Part shown: positions 16,466-25,598 of the stretch, piece by piece
Layout of the letters: each line of letters begins with the position of its first letter
Position numbering within the stretch: the stretch's first letter is position 1
NCBI GenBank assembly: GCA_003242885.1
Contig: QKMZ01000004.1
Location: forward strand, 186,001 to 250,000
Direction: 5' to 3'
Length of the DNA stretch: 64,000 nt
Source: Candidatus Melainabacteria bacterium
Lineage (GTDB): Bacteria; Cyanobacteriota; Vampirovibrionia; Obscuribacterales; Obscuribacteraceae
Translations under genes and position numbers: made by a program
The notes under the pieces: generated by a model
Told to the model about the DNA's origin: nothing
Seen by the model: only the letters and a program-made list of their open reading frames with translations
Databases searched by the model: none

Positions 16466-17860
16466 ATGCCATCTGCAGAATCTGGCGACAAGCCTGTTTT
16501 GGCAAAAAGCCCTGTGAGTATTCCAGATGTAGACTCTATTTCTGAGTTTCGCATGAGAGCGCAAGAATTATTCGTGCGAATAGATCTAGATCAAGACGGT
16601 TTTGTTAGTCGCAAGGAAATTAGCAAAGCTGTTGAAAATCCCAGCTACAAGGGCGAAGATGCGCAAGTTATTGCAGGTCTTTTTGATTCGAAAACATGGT
16701 CAAGGTTGGTTGAATCTTCCGACGATCAGCGCGGTAAAGACAATTCTATTTCTCCTAAAGATATTCAACAGCTCGATCAGGAGCGGGCTTCGAAGATTGA
16801 GTTTGCGAGCAAATTTATGCCTTATGCAGAAAAGAATTTCGCAAAACTTGATAAAGATGGCAATGTCTTTTTAGAGATTGGCGAGATTGAATTTGCTCAG
16901 AACAATAAAAAACTTTCTGCACCCGACCGTAATGCGCTCAAACAACTACGTGCTGCCTATGCGCGTTTACAGCAAGAGAGCAATGATGAATGGTTTTGGG
17001 AAAACGATGGAATTACGCGCAAAGATTTGAAAGTTTTTGCTGCGCAGATCGATGGTTTAAAACAAGATCAAGCCGCTGCCGATAATGCAATGAAGATAGC
17101 GGATAGAACTTACAGAGGCATTCTTGATCAGAGCAGTACTGAGCTTTTCGGTGGGATGAAGCCAAAGGATGCGATCACGCCGGAAGCTATAAAGCAGGGT
17201 AGAATCGCTGATTGCTACTTCCTCGCGACCTTAGCATCTGTTGCTCGCAATAATCCAGAGCTAATACGCGACATGATTCGTGCCAATAGAAACGGCACTT
17301 TTACCGTTGCTTTTCCTGGTGACAAAGCGCATCCAGTAACAGTCGCGGCACCTACAGAAACCGAGCTTGGAGTTGGTAACCGAGGAACCAAATTTGGTGT
17401 ATGGGCAAGAGTTCTTGAGAGCGCATTTGCGCGGTGGCGCTTGGAGCGTGGTAATTCAAAGTATCCAAACGCAACGATCGAACTCGAGGGCGCACACGGT
17501 CCAGATACCGGAAAGTTTGCCCTACGTGTTTTGACAAACAGCGATGCTGATGAACGTGGCATTTCTTCGCTTAGTAACGAGCAATTGGTTTCGACTCTTG
17601 ATTCTGTGATGAACTCCAATCGTCAAAAACGCATGATGATGGCTAGTGTTCCTGGTGGTTCTGACGGGGAGAAGACAAAAGATGGATTCGTCAAACAACA
17701 TCTCTATAGTGTTTTGGCATTTGAAAGAACCGCTAAAGACAGGGGTTTTGTGACTGTGCGCAATCCCTGGGGGGCTGGAACGAACACCCCTGAAGGCACA
17801 ACTAGAATCAACTTGGAGACCTTTCGCCGCAATTTCAATATCATGACCGTTCAAAAATGA
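16466..17860 (+). CDS. calpain-like cysteine protease (family C2) with EF-hand
   Basis: A 464-residue protein. Residues 40-51 (DLDQDGFVSRKE) form a canonical EF-hand loop; a degenerate one lies near 129-140 (DKDGNVFLEIGE). The C-terminal half is a calpain catalytic core: QGRIADCYFLATLASVA with Cys250, KQHLYSVLAFERT with His412 and TVRNPWGAGT with Asn433, the full Cys-His-Asn triad. No signal peptide is visible. Bacterial calpain homologues are uneven in distribution and mostly uncharacterised. EF-hands placed before the protease core suggest calcium control, but in animal calpains the EF-hands are C-terminal, so this is a different arrangement. Confidence 0.85.
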   Translation: MPSAESGDKPVLAKSPVSIPDVDSISEFRMRAQELFVRIDLDQDGFVSRKEISKAVENPSYKGEDAQVIAGLFDSKTWSRLVESSDDQRGKDNSISPKDIQQLDQERASKIEFASKFMPYAEKNFAKLDKDGNVFLEIGEIEFAQNNKKLSAPDRNALKQLRAAYARLQQESNDEWFWENDGITRKDLKVFAAQIDGLKQDQAAADNAMKIADRTYRGILDQSSTELFGGMKPKDAITPEAIKQGRIADCYFLATLASVARNNPELIRDMIRANRNGTFTVAFPGDKAHPVTVAAPTETELGVGNRGTKFGVWARVLESAFARWRLERGNSKYPNATIELEGAHGPDTGKFALRVLTNSDADERGISSLSNEQLVSTLDSVMNSNRQKRMMMASVPGGSDGEKTKDGFVKQHLYSVLAFERTAKDRGFVTVRNPWGAGTNTPEGTTRINLETFRRNFNIMTVQK

Positions 17861-18057
17861 ACGCCGGAAAAGAGTAGACGAGCATTCAGACTTCAGACTA
17901 CCAGCACGACATGGGCGAAGTCTTTTCAAAATCAGGCAACGGCTATTTCACATCCTGAGCCGGGATCTGCATGGGAAATGAAATGCAAAAAGCCGCCAAA
18001 GCAATTCGGCGCAGGGTTTGCGTCCTTGATTTGACGGTTTTGCAAGATACCAGGAAA

Positions 18058-18082
18058 GGCAAGCATGACTAGCATGCTTGCC
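18058..18082. other. perfect 10-bp hairpin between convergent genes
   Basis: GGCAAGCATG/CATGCTTGCC with a five-base loop lies between the calpain-like gene and the small secreted-protein gene. There is no T run on the plus strand and only TTTCC on the minus strand, so it is at best a weak terminator for the minus-strand gene. The remaining bases of 17861-18144 hold nothing recognised. Confidence 0.4.
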
Positions 18083-18144
18083 AAACTAAGTGAACACTGC
18101 CTTACGCGGCGGAGAGAGAACTGACGTAAATGTCTGTCTGACTC

Positions 18145-18402
18145 TTAGCGGGTTGGCGGGTTAACTTGGGTCCACTGAATACCCTGGATGTTGGATTGCT
18201 CGCAGATCGGTTTGTTGCCGAGGTGCTCACGGTACCAACGAAGTGCTTTAGCCATGCGGTGCACGGCGTGTCTTCTTGCAGATGTGAGTGTCCAAGACGG
18301 AGGCTTAAGGTGGAAATAACGACCTTCATCTCCGCAGGCTTGTGCGTTAGCTGGTAACGAAGCTACAAGTAAAACTGACAAAGCTAGGAATGCTTGTCTC
18401 AT
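18145..18402 (-). CDS. small secreted protein of unknown function
   Basis: An 85-residue product with a good signal peptide (MRQAFLALSVLLVASLPANA, predicted cleavage after NAQA). The mature part is about 62 residues, rich in Arg, His and Trp, with three Cys. An AGGAGAGGA purine run precedes the ATG at a suitable distance. It is isolated between the calpain-like operon and the giant helicase gene. No family is recognised. The 353 bases upstream (18403-18755) contain no gene and presumably hold divergent promoters. Confidence 0.6.
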   Translation of the reverse strand: MRQAFLALSVLLVASLPANAQACGDEGRYFHLKPPSWTLTSARRHAVHRMAKALRWYREHLGNKPICEQSNIQGIQWTQVNPPTR

Positions 18403-18755
18403 AGAAAACGTCCTCTCCTTTGCTGAGGTTCCTGGCGGCCCCTAATAACGGAAACCATCTTAGAATGCCGGTTGCCATGAAGTTCCATACGTTCATATAG
18501 AACCACAGGTCCATTGTACTATTCCCTATTCCACAGTGATAATGTCAAGACGACCCTGTGTTAAATCCGTTAACACCCAAATGACGGGCCTTAGCAGCCT
18601 TAGCTCTGAGAATTAATCTGATTATCGGCTACTTGAGTAAAAACTCGAAGGACCAGGTATTAGATACATAGCTATAGTTTTCAAGTGATAAGGTTATCAA
18701 GTAGAATCATCTACATCCCGTACAAAGGTCAGCAATTTCCGCTGTCGAAAGGGTT

Positions 18756-21700
18756 TTGCAATTGGCCAAAGGTCAGCGTGAGTCCGAACAACCTAACAAA
18801 ATGCCCGTGCAGCCTATTGATTGCAGGGAGGCATTGCATTGGTTTGTTGAAACAGTTGGACTCTATAAAGGCTCCACGCGCGGTCTTCTGGTTTCTAATT
18901 TTGACGAAGCGGCAGAACCATATGTTGAATCGGCCGTCATCAACCTGAAGTCACGCGGCATCACACCAGCAGTTGTCGAAGGAGCGGCAATTTATCAGCA
19001 GGCCGCAAGGCTGTGGGACCAGGCTGTGCGCGGAACATCGTTCGGCAGACCTGTTGCAACGCAGTTCGAGCTTGACCTGACAGGTGCGCCAGTGACGGTT
19101 ATCAACAACTTCACGCCACCGCAAACAGCTCAACAGCTCTGGTATCTCTATCATCACATCCTTTATCCAAGGGCTTTGAACGGCAAGCCTTTGCTCATAA
19201 CTACAAAGCACGACTACTACGAGTTGATTAGCCTGGGTGGTCACTGTGAGGACCTTGAATACGCAGGTCGAAAAGTGACCTGGGAGAAGGTTCTCTACAT
19301 CCTAGAAGCAACCACAATTGATTTGCACCACTTCAGCCAAATGAAAGAGGAAGGACTGCCTCCGATGCTGAAGGCGGAATACTATCTTTATAAAACGCTC
19401 AAGGCGAGGGAATTTCCGATAACTCCAATGCATGTGGTCGGCGACTACATGTTGGACTTTGCAATCTTCAATCGTCATTCAAAATTGGATGTCGAGATAG
19501 ATAATGTGTCGTCGCTCGACGGCGGCAGCTCCTATTCTGCCGAAGCGAAGAAGAATTTAGAACTGCTGAGTGACGGCTGGCGCATTGTACGCTTGACTAA
19601 CTCGGAAATCATGAGCAACGTGGTCGCTTGTGCAGATGCTGTAGAAGACGTATGGCGCGGCGGTTTGAAGAAGTCTTCTTTTGGTCGATTGATTCAAGGC
19701 AACTCCAGTTATGTTGTTCCGGAGTTGGTTGTTGAAGACGAAGTCCAGCGCATGGCGATATCACACGGTGCCGGTCCCGCTGCCATTACTGGTGGTGCAG
19801 GTTGTGGCAAAACCACGGTGCTCGCTCACCGCGTAGTCAACCTGCTCAATCAAGGTATCAATCCTGAATCGATTCTTGTAATCAGCTATTCAAAGGAAAC
19901 GCTTACACCGCTTCGCGCAATGGTAGATGAGATTGGCGACAAGATTATTGCGCAGAAGGTAAACTTCTTTACCTGGCATGATCTAGGGCTGAAGATACTG
20001 AAGGAAAACCTTTCAGCAATAAAACGCAAGCCCCCTTTGAAGGTTGAGCAAAATGTGCTGAAAGTGATTCAGCGCCTTTTGCAGAAGTATAAAAAGGACC
20101 TCGACCCTGTAACCCTTGAGCTTTCCGAGGAGCTTGACGAGTTTACTCTTGTGTCGTTGATCTCGCTCTATAAGGCGAATTTGGTAGCACCCAAGCACGT
20201 TAAAGAGCGCGGCAAAGGTGATGTTGATGAGCTAGTAGCAAAGGTTTTTCAGGCATACGAAGACCAATTGCAGAAAGCCAATCGCGTTGACCGCGATGAC
20301 ATGATTACTTTGTCCGCCAATTTGTTGGTTGAAAACGCTGATGTGCGTGCGCGCTATCAATATCAATTCGAATACGTGCTTATTGATGAGTATCAAGATG
20401 CGTCGGCAGCGATGGATTTGCTCGCACGCTTGCTCTCATTTCCTCAGGACAATCTCTTCATCCTGGGCGATGAAGACCTCACTATCTGGGAGGCGAAGGG
20501 CAGTTTGCCGCGTCTTTTGCCTGAAGTTTCGTTGCGCTTGCCGAATGCAAGATGCTACACGCTCGATAAAAACTGGCGGTGCCATCCTGCAATTGTCGAG
20601 AATGCACGCCATGTGGTGCGCGCTCTCGAGCGTCGCCGAATGCAGAAGGATTTCACGACTGGCTGGGGACCAGCCCCTACAGAGGCAGTCATTGGACCGC
20701 AGATTCTTGCCGATGAGATGGCAGAGTCTGAGTGGGTAGCTGATGAGGTGCAGATACTCATCGATAGTGGCAGGCAGTCCGGCGAGATTGTTGTACTTTA
20801 TCGGCAGAACAGTTATGCAATTCTGATTGAAGAAGCACTTTCGCGCCGCAATATTCGTTGCATTGCGACCCATCCTGACGCCGGCATGATCCCCGATGAA
20901 GTCGGTGATGTTATGGCGTTCTTGCGTCTAGTTATGGATCCAGACGGTCCCAAAGCGCGAGAATCTTTTGAACGTATATGCCAATTGCGCGTGAAGGAAG
21001 TTGATCCGAAATTATCCGCAACAATAGCCAGCTTTGGTGAGGCGAACAATCTTTCTTATTTGAAGGCGGTCGAGATTTATTCGGAAGCTGTTTCCGATCC
21101 TTCTTGCATTGACCTTGCACAGCTCGTTCGCATCATTCGTACCATGCATGCGGAGAAGCTTCCGCCGGCAGAAACCATTTCGCTGTTGAAACGTACACAG
21201 CGCCTCAACGAGTTTTACAAATCAATCAAAGTGCCTGCTGGAGTCAATTATGAGCCGCTGAGAAAACTTGCTCAATTGGAAGAAGAAGCTCGCCAATATA
21301 AGAGCGTTTCTGAGTTTGTAAAAACATGGAGCGCACGGCAGCAAGATAAGGGCGAAGGAAATGAAGGCCCCGTCAGGATTTTGAATGTCAACGAGACTAA
21401 GGGATTGGAGTATCCGATTGTTTTTGTTGTGGGCATGTCTGATGGTCTATTCCCGTCCGATGTGAACGATCTGGAAGAAGAACGTCGCCTGTTCTACCTT
21501 GCGATAACAAGAACGAGAGAGGCTTTGTATCTTTCAAGTCCATCATCGTTCAATGGTGAGTCGCTGCTTCCCAGTTTTTTCCTTGCGGAAGGCGGATTCC
21601 AGTTGGCTGCACCAAAGGCTGGTGGACAGCCACTTCCCGTAGTTCCGGCTGCCGCACCGCCTCCACCACCGCCCCCTCCTCCTCCTCCGGCGACCATAGC

Positions 21701-24700
21701 TCCGGTCGAACCGAAGCGTCCGGCAAAGCCGGAGCAAATCCCTGTGAAGCCGGATCAAATACCAGTCAAGCCAGATCCTGGAGTGGTAAAACCTGTTGCA
21801 AGAACAACACAACAAGGTGGAGCCACGGCGGCAATACCTGTGAAACCCGATCCGGGTATGCAGCCCGTGACGAAGCCGAATGTGGCACCTACTCCGGCAT
21901 CCAACATTCCAGTGTTGCCTGACCCAGGCATGCCTTCAAAAGCTCCTGCGCAGTCTACTGTTCAACCTGTGCAGCAACCTGCTCAACCTCAGGTTGTGCA
22001 AGAGTCAGCTCCACTTCAATCAACACATCAGCCCGTTCAGCAACCAGCGCAACAGCCGGTGCAAGCAGTTCAACAGCCCGCTTCACCACCACCACCGCCG
22101 CCGCCAGCGCCACCACCACCGCCACCGCCACCGCCAGCGCCACCACCACCGCCACCGCCACCACAGCCTCAAATTCAAATCGTTCCAGTCAAACCCGTGA
22201 CTGCTCCCATGCCGTCACAGCCGCAGACTTTGCCGCCTGTTCAGCCTAGTCCGCCTCAGACAATACCAGTCAGACAGCAACCTCAATCTCAGCCGCAGCA
22301 GGCACCTCCGATGGTGGCAGCAATGGCTGCGTCTGCATCTATACCTGTCAAACCTGATCCAGGTTTGGTTAACGATGATTTGCCAGTTGTCATCAAGCCG
22401 GTTGTCTCTAAACCTGTGGCTGAGTCGATTCCCATTCGTCCCGATCCGGTGCTCGACGAGTTGCTCGCTCCATTGCAGCAAAGCGCGGCCGCGAGAGAAA
22501 ATACTCCTCCGCCAGCTATGCCTCACGTGTTGCCGAATCTTCCAACTGCTCAAACAGCCTCGCAAGCCCCGCAGCATACTTTTTCCAGTAAGCCGCTTGA
22601 GGCTCCAGATCCGTTGTTTCAAGCAACCCAGCAAAATGTTCTACAACACATGGCTCCTGCACAGCCGTCGGACGCGGCACCTTCAGCGCCGTCCGCGCCG
22701 GAAACCAAGGAAGCCGCAGGTATTAAATACAACGTGTTTGGTATTCCCATTGGTCCCGATGAAGAACCACTTATCGACGATAAGTCTGCGCCTGAGGTGG
22801 CGGGAATCGCGAATCAGGCAATTGTGAACGAAGCGGCTAAGGCTGCGGCGCGTACGCATCCAGGTCTGCCGGCTGGTTTTGTAATTCCCGATCCAAATCC
22901 AGCTCAACTCAATTTGCCGAAGTTGAAGGATTTATCGATTTTCAAACCCAGACCTCATATTCCTGCCAATGCAATAGGGCTCCCGCCTGCGGCGACGCCA
23001 TTAGCTCCAGCTCCGTTGGTCGCACCGCCTCCATCTGCAACAGCTGAAATTGCCGCTTCCGTAGCAGTCCCTTCGCCAGCAGCTGTTTCCTCCGCTACAT
23101 CAATGGCACCGGACCCGGCAGCAACGGCTGCTGCCGCAGAAACTCCGATCGCTCCGGCTAAGGGCAGGAAAGGGCGCAAGGGCAAGACTGTTGAAGTAGC
23201 AACAGAGACAACGCCGGCCGTTCCCGAACTTGCGCCGACGGCAAATGTTTCAGAACCACCCGCCGTTACACAGCCCCCAACCATTCCCGTGGCCAATGTA
23301 GCCAAGGTAGAAGCGAAACCAGCAGCTCCCGTTGAGCATTTTGCACCTGTTCCAGAGCCCATTGCAGCAGATGTGGACATTGTCGCCGCTGCGGCTGCTG
23401 CTGCCTTTGGTCAGCTTCCCGCTGATGATGTTTCACCGCTGCAGGCGGCAGTGAAGTCGCAAGAGCCTGAGGTGGATGAGGAAGGCTTTATCATTCAGAC
23501 TTTTGTTGCACCGGTGAATGTTGGCGATGCTAAGCCGTCCGTAGCTCAGCCACCAGCGGTACAGCCCCAGGCCGCTCAACCGCCCGCGCCAAATCCGTGG
23601 GACTCGCCGATGCAGCCCCCGCCTCCGCCGCCTCCGCCAACGCAGCCGCACATTCAAGCACCGCCGCTGCAAACGGGTCAACCTATACAAGCGACCGATT
23701 CGGTTCAGCCTGCGGGGCAGGCACAAAAGCCCCTGCTGCAACAGTGGTCGTCGCAAGGTAAAGAGCATTCTGCAGAAACTCCAGACCTGGTAAAACAGCC
23801 TGGAGGTGTGAATGCGATGCCGCCTCAACCGGGCGTTCCAACTCAACCAGGTGCGCCGATTCAACAGGGTGTTCCGCATCAACCAGCAGTTCAGGAACCT
23901 GTAGCAGCGCAAGCAGCAGAACCGCCCGTAGGGGCGGAGCCAGCCGCTCCTGAGGAGCCTCCGCCGCCACCAAGCGCTTTCCATTCACATGAGCACATCG
24001 TTGGTGATAAGTACCAGACAGGTGCTGGAGAACATCATCGTGGAAGTTGGATGGAGCAAGGCCCTACGCCAATTGCCCCTAATCTGAGTGTGCCATTGCC
24101 GGCTGGCCATGACCCGGATAAACCGAAAGACATTGGTGCTCCTGTCCGCAAAGGTCCGCAGCGTCCGCAGATTTCGCCTCTGTATCCAGAGTCATTCCAA
24201 AGTCCTGTGGAGATGCCTGCTACGCCTCCAGCACCTCCAGCCGCACCGCCTGTGGTATCGGAGGGTGGTGTGTACAATGCTGTTGGAGACGATGAATCTC
24301 TGCCAGGAATGGGCGCAGTGCCTGCGGTTCCGGATAGCATCGGAAAGAAAGGAAAGAACGTCGCTTGGGGTGGAATAAAAGGTGGTCTTTCGCGCGGTCA
24401 GCGTTCTGAGGATGTACCGCAAGTCTATAAAGATATGCCCGAAGAAACCGAGGCAGAAAGCGCTTTTCCTGAAGTCGCAGCACGTCCGATGTTGCCGCAA
24501 ACACCACTGCAAGGTGCGCCTCACGCTCAGTATCAACCTCCTCAAGCTATCCCGCAGCAGCCGGTCCAGCCGCACGGTAGTGTTCAACAACCCGTGCAGA
24601 GCTTTGCGCAGGGTGATGATGACGCTCCTCATTGCCCCGAGTGTTCGGCTCGTTTGGAAGGCGGTTCAAACTTCTGCGGAGAGTGCGGCTACAAGCTTGG

Positions 24701-24956
24701 AGTTCGCATCCCTACTTGTGTTTCTTGCCAGGCTCCACTTGATCCCACCGCGCGTTTTTGTGGAGAATGCGGAACAAAAGTCACCGACCCTGCTGCCGGT
24801 GCAAATCCAGCGCCAGAAAGTGCTCCGCTGCCTAATTCGGCGAGTCAAAATGCCTCCCAAGATCCAGAAAAGGCAATGGAAGATTATCTTTCTGGGTTCG
24901 GACCAAATCAAAAGGATAAGCATTGGTCGAACAAACTGAAGAAGATCTTGGACTAG
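18756..24956 (+). CDS. giant fusion: nuclease-like domain, UvrD-type helicase, Pro-rich repeats, double zinc ribbon
   Basis: A 2,066-residue protein. Residues about 205-295 resemble the DUF559/Vsr endonuclease fold (GDYMLDFAIF, KLDVEID, then GWRIVRLTNSEI). A superfamily 1 helicase follows with its motifs in order: GGAGCGKTT (about 346), VLIDEYQDAS (about 542), NLFILGDEDL (about 568), NWRCHP (about 605), NETKGLEYPIVFVVGMSDGL (about 877) and EEERRLFYLAITRTREALYL (about 907). From about 960 to 1955 it is Pro/Ala/Gln-rich, with recurring IPVKPDPG-like units and polyproline runs. Residues about 1959-2015 form a double zinc ribbon (CPEC-CGEC, CVSC-CGEC). The TTG start is uncertain; ATG 18801 is possible. 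Cytoplasmic DNA processing is expected. Confidence 0.85.
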   Translation: MQLAKGQRESEQPNKMPVQPIDCREALHWFVETVGLYKGSTRGLLVSNFDEAAEPYVESAVINLKSRGITPAVVEGAAIYQQAARLWDQAVRGTSFGRPVATQFELDLTGAPVTVINNFTPPQTAQQLWYLYHHILYPRALNGKPLLITTKHDYYELISLGGHCEDLEYAGRKVTWEKVLYILEATTIDLHHFSQMKEEGLPPMLKAEYYLYKTLKAREFPITPMHVVGDYMLDFAIFNRHSKLDVEIDNVSSLDGGSSYSAEAKKNLELLSDGWRIVRLTNSEIMSNVVACADAVEDVWRGGLKKSSFGRLIQGNSSYVVPELVVEDEVQRMAISHGAGPAAITGGAGCGKTTVLAHRVVNLLNQGINPESILVISYSKETLTPLRAMVDEIGDKIIAQKVNFFTWHDLGLKILKENLSAIKRKPPLKVEQNVLKVIQRLLQKYKKDLDPVTLELSEELDEFTLVSLISLYKANLVAPKHVKERGKGDVDELVAKVFQAYEDQLQKANRVDRDDMITLSANLLVENADVRARYQYQFEYVLIDEYQDASAAMDLLARLLSFPQDNLFILGDEDLTIWEAKGSLPRLLPEVSLRLPNARCYTLDKNWRCHPAIVENARHVVRALERRRMQKDFTTGWGPAPTEAVIGPQILADEMAESEWVADEVQILIDSGRQSGEIVVLYRQNSYAILIEEALSRRNIRCIATHPDAGMIPDEVGDVMAFLRLVMDPDGPKARESFERICQLRVKEVDPKLSATIASFGEANNLSYLKAVEIYSEAVSDPSCIDLAQLVRIIRTMHAEKLPPAETISLLKRTQRLNEFYKSIKVPAGVNYEPLRKLAQLEEEARQYKSVSEFVKTWSARQQDKGEGNEGPVRILNVNETKGLEYPIVFVVGMSDGLFPSDVNDLEEERRLFYLAITRTREALYLSSPSSFNGESLLPSFFLAEGGFQLAAPKAGGQPLPVVPAAAPPPPPPPPPPPATIAPVEPKRPAKPEQIPVKPDQIPVKPDPGVVKPVARTTQQGGATAAIPVKPDPGMQPVTKPNVAPTPASNIPVLPDPGMPSKAPAQSTVQPVQQPAQPQVVQESAPLQSTHQPVQQPAQQPVQAVQQPASPPPPPPPAPPPPPPPPPAPPPPPPPPQPQIQIVPVKPVTAPMPSQPQTLPPVQPSPPQTIPVRQQPQSQPQQAPPMVAAMAASASIPVKPDPGLVNDDLPVVIKPVVSKPVAESIPIRPDPVLDELLAPLQQSAAARENTPPPAMPHVLPNLPTAQTASQAPQHTFSSKPLEAPDPLFQATQQNVLQHMAPAQPSDAAPSAPSAPETKEAAGIKYNVFGIPIGPDEEPLIDDKSAPEVAGIANQAIVNEAAKAAARTHPGLPAGFVIPDPNPAQLNLPKLKDLSIFKPRPHIPANAIGLPPAATPLAPAPLVAPPPSATAEIAASVAVPSPAAVSSATSMAPDPAATAAAAETPIAPAKGRKGRKGKTVEVATETTPAVPELAPTANVSEPPAVTQPPTIPVANVAKVEAKPAAPVEHFAPVPEPIAADVDIVAAAAAAAFGQLPADDVSPLQAAVKSQEPEVDEEGFIIQTFVAPVNVGDAKPSVAQPPAVQPQAAQPPAPNPWDSPMQPPPPPPPPTQPHIQAPPLQTGQPIQATDSVQPAGQAQKPLLQQWSSQGKEHSAETPDLVKQPGGVNAMPPQPGVPTQPGAPIQQGVPHQPAVQEPVAAQAAEPPVGAEPAAPEEPPPPPSAFHSHEHIVGDKYQTGAGEHHRGSWMEQGPTPIAPNLSVPLPAGHDPDKPKDIGAPVRKGPQRPQISPLYPESFQSPVEMPATPPAPPAAPPVVSEGGVYNAVGDDESLPGMGAVPAVPDSIGKKGKNVAWGGIKGGLSRGQRSEDVPQVYKDMPEETEAESAFPEVAARPMLPQTPLQGAPHAQYQPPQAIPQQPVQPHGSVQQPVQSFAQGDDDAPHCPECSARLEGGSNFCGECGYKLGVRIPTCVSCQAPLDPTARFCGECGTKVTDPAAGANPAPESAPLPNSASQNASQDPEKAMEDYLSGFGPNQKDKHWSNKLKKILD
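21736..22455 (+). repeat. IPVKPDPG-type coding repeats
   Basis: At least six scattered copies of an eight-residue unit occur in the Pro-rich region: IPVKPDQ, IPVKPDPG (twice more complete), IPVLPDPG, IPVKPDPG and IPIRPDPV, near 21736, 21757, 21832, 21906, 22339 and 22430. The unit is distinct from the surrounding PPPP and QQPA runs, suggesting a short linear motif that binds a partner. Confidence 0.7.
22083..22166 (+). repeat. polyproline tandem repeat (CCA/CCG codons)
   Basis: A GCGCCACCACCACCGCCACC-type unit of about 30 bases is repeated in tandem and encodes an almost unbroken polyproline/alanine run. Polyproline of this length normally needs EF-P for translation and is prone to length change. 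Confidence 0.75.
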
Positions 24957-24963
24957 GTGTTAG

Positions 24964-25584
24964 TCAGCGCTTCAATCCCGCTTTCAGTTTTTCAAGGTTA
25001 ACCTCGACCTGGCGCTTCGTGTCTTCTCGCGATGTCGAATTGTCGATAACCACGGAAGACAAACGTGCTTTCTCTTCCTGCGGCAACTGTGCCGCCAACC
25101 GTTGCGTGATCAGTTCAGAGCTCAAGTTGTCGCGCCTGGCGAGCCGCTCGCGCAAAACCTCTTCCCTCGCTACGATTGCCCATATCTCGTCGTATTCGCC
25201 TTGAACTTTTGCTTCGAAAAGAAGAGGCGCGAGGATCGCAACAATCGGTTTATCAGCGTTCGCTGCAACGCAACGCCTACTTTCCAAGATTACGGCCGGA
25301 TGTATTAGTGCTTCTAGATCGCGCTTGGCGACGGGATCTTTGAATACCAAGGCGCCTAGTTTTTTGCGGTCTATCTTGCCTGTTCCATCGTCGCTCAGTA
25401 TATTTTTTCCAAAACGCTCAACAACAGCGCGCCTTACCTTCTCGCTATTTTGAATGTTATGGGTAATTGTGTCAGTGTCTATAACAGGTACGCCGAGCTC
25501 TTCTAGAATGCTGCCAACCGTCGACTTGCCGGAGCCGATTGTTCCTGTGATGCCAATTACAAATGGTTTTCTATCCGGCGACAA
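24964..25584 (-). CDS. coaE: dephospho-CoA kinase
   Basis: CoaE phosphorylates the ribose 3'-OH of dephospho-CoA, the last step of CoA synthesis, using ATP. The P-loop GITGTIGSGKSTV lies at about 11-23, the VIDTDTI substrate motif at about 34-40, and the lid region with RRDNLS at about 151-156. The 206-residue length is typical. It is convergent with the giant helicase gene (seven-base gap), and its start is 15 bases after the stop of the secreted Pro-rich gene, so the latter two are co-transcribed. Confidence 0.95.
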   Translation of the reverse strand: MSPDRKPFVIGITGTIGSGKSTVGSILEELGVPVIDTDTITHNIQNSEKVRRAVVERFGKNILSDDGTGKIDRKKLGALVFKDPVAKRDLEALIHPAVILESRRCVAANADKPIVAILAPLLFEAKVQGEYDEIWAIVAREEVLRERLARRDNLSSELITQRLAAQLPQEEKARLSSVVIDNSTSREDTKRQVEVNLEKLKAGLKR

Positions 25585-25598
25585 TTTTGTTTCTCCAC

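Noticed and set aside
22083..22166. CRISPR-like short regular repeats
   Set aside because: They are polyproline codons inside the giant helicase gene, with no spacers.
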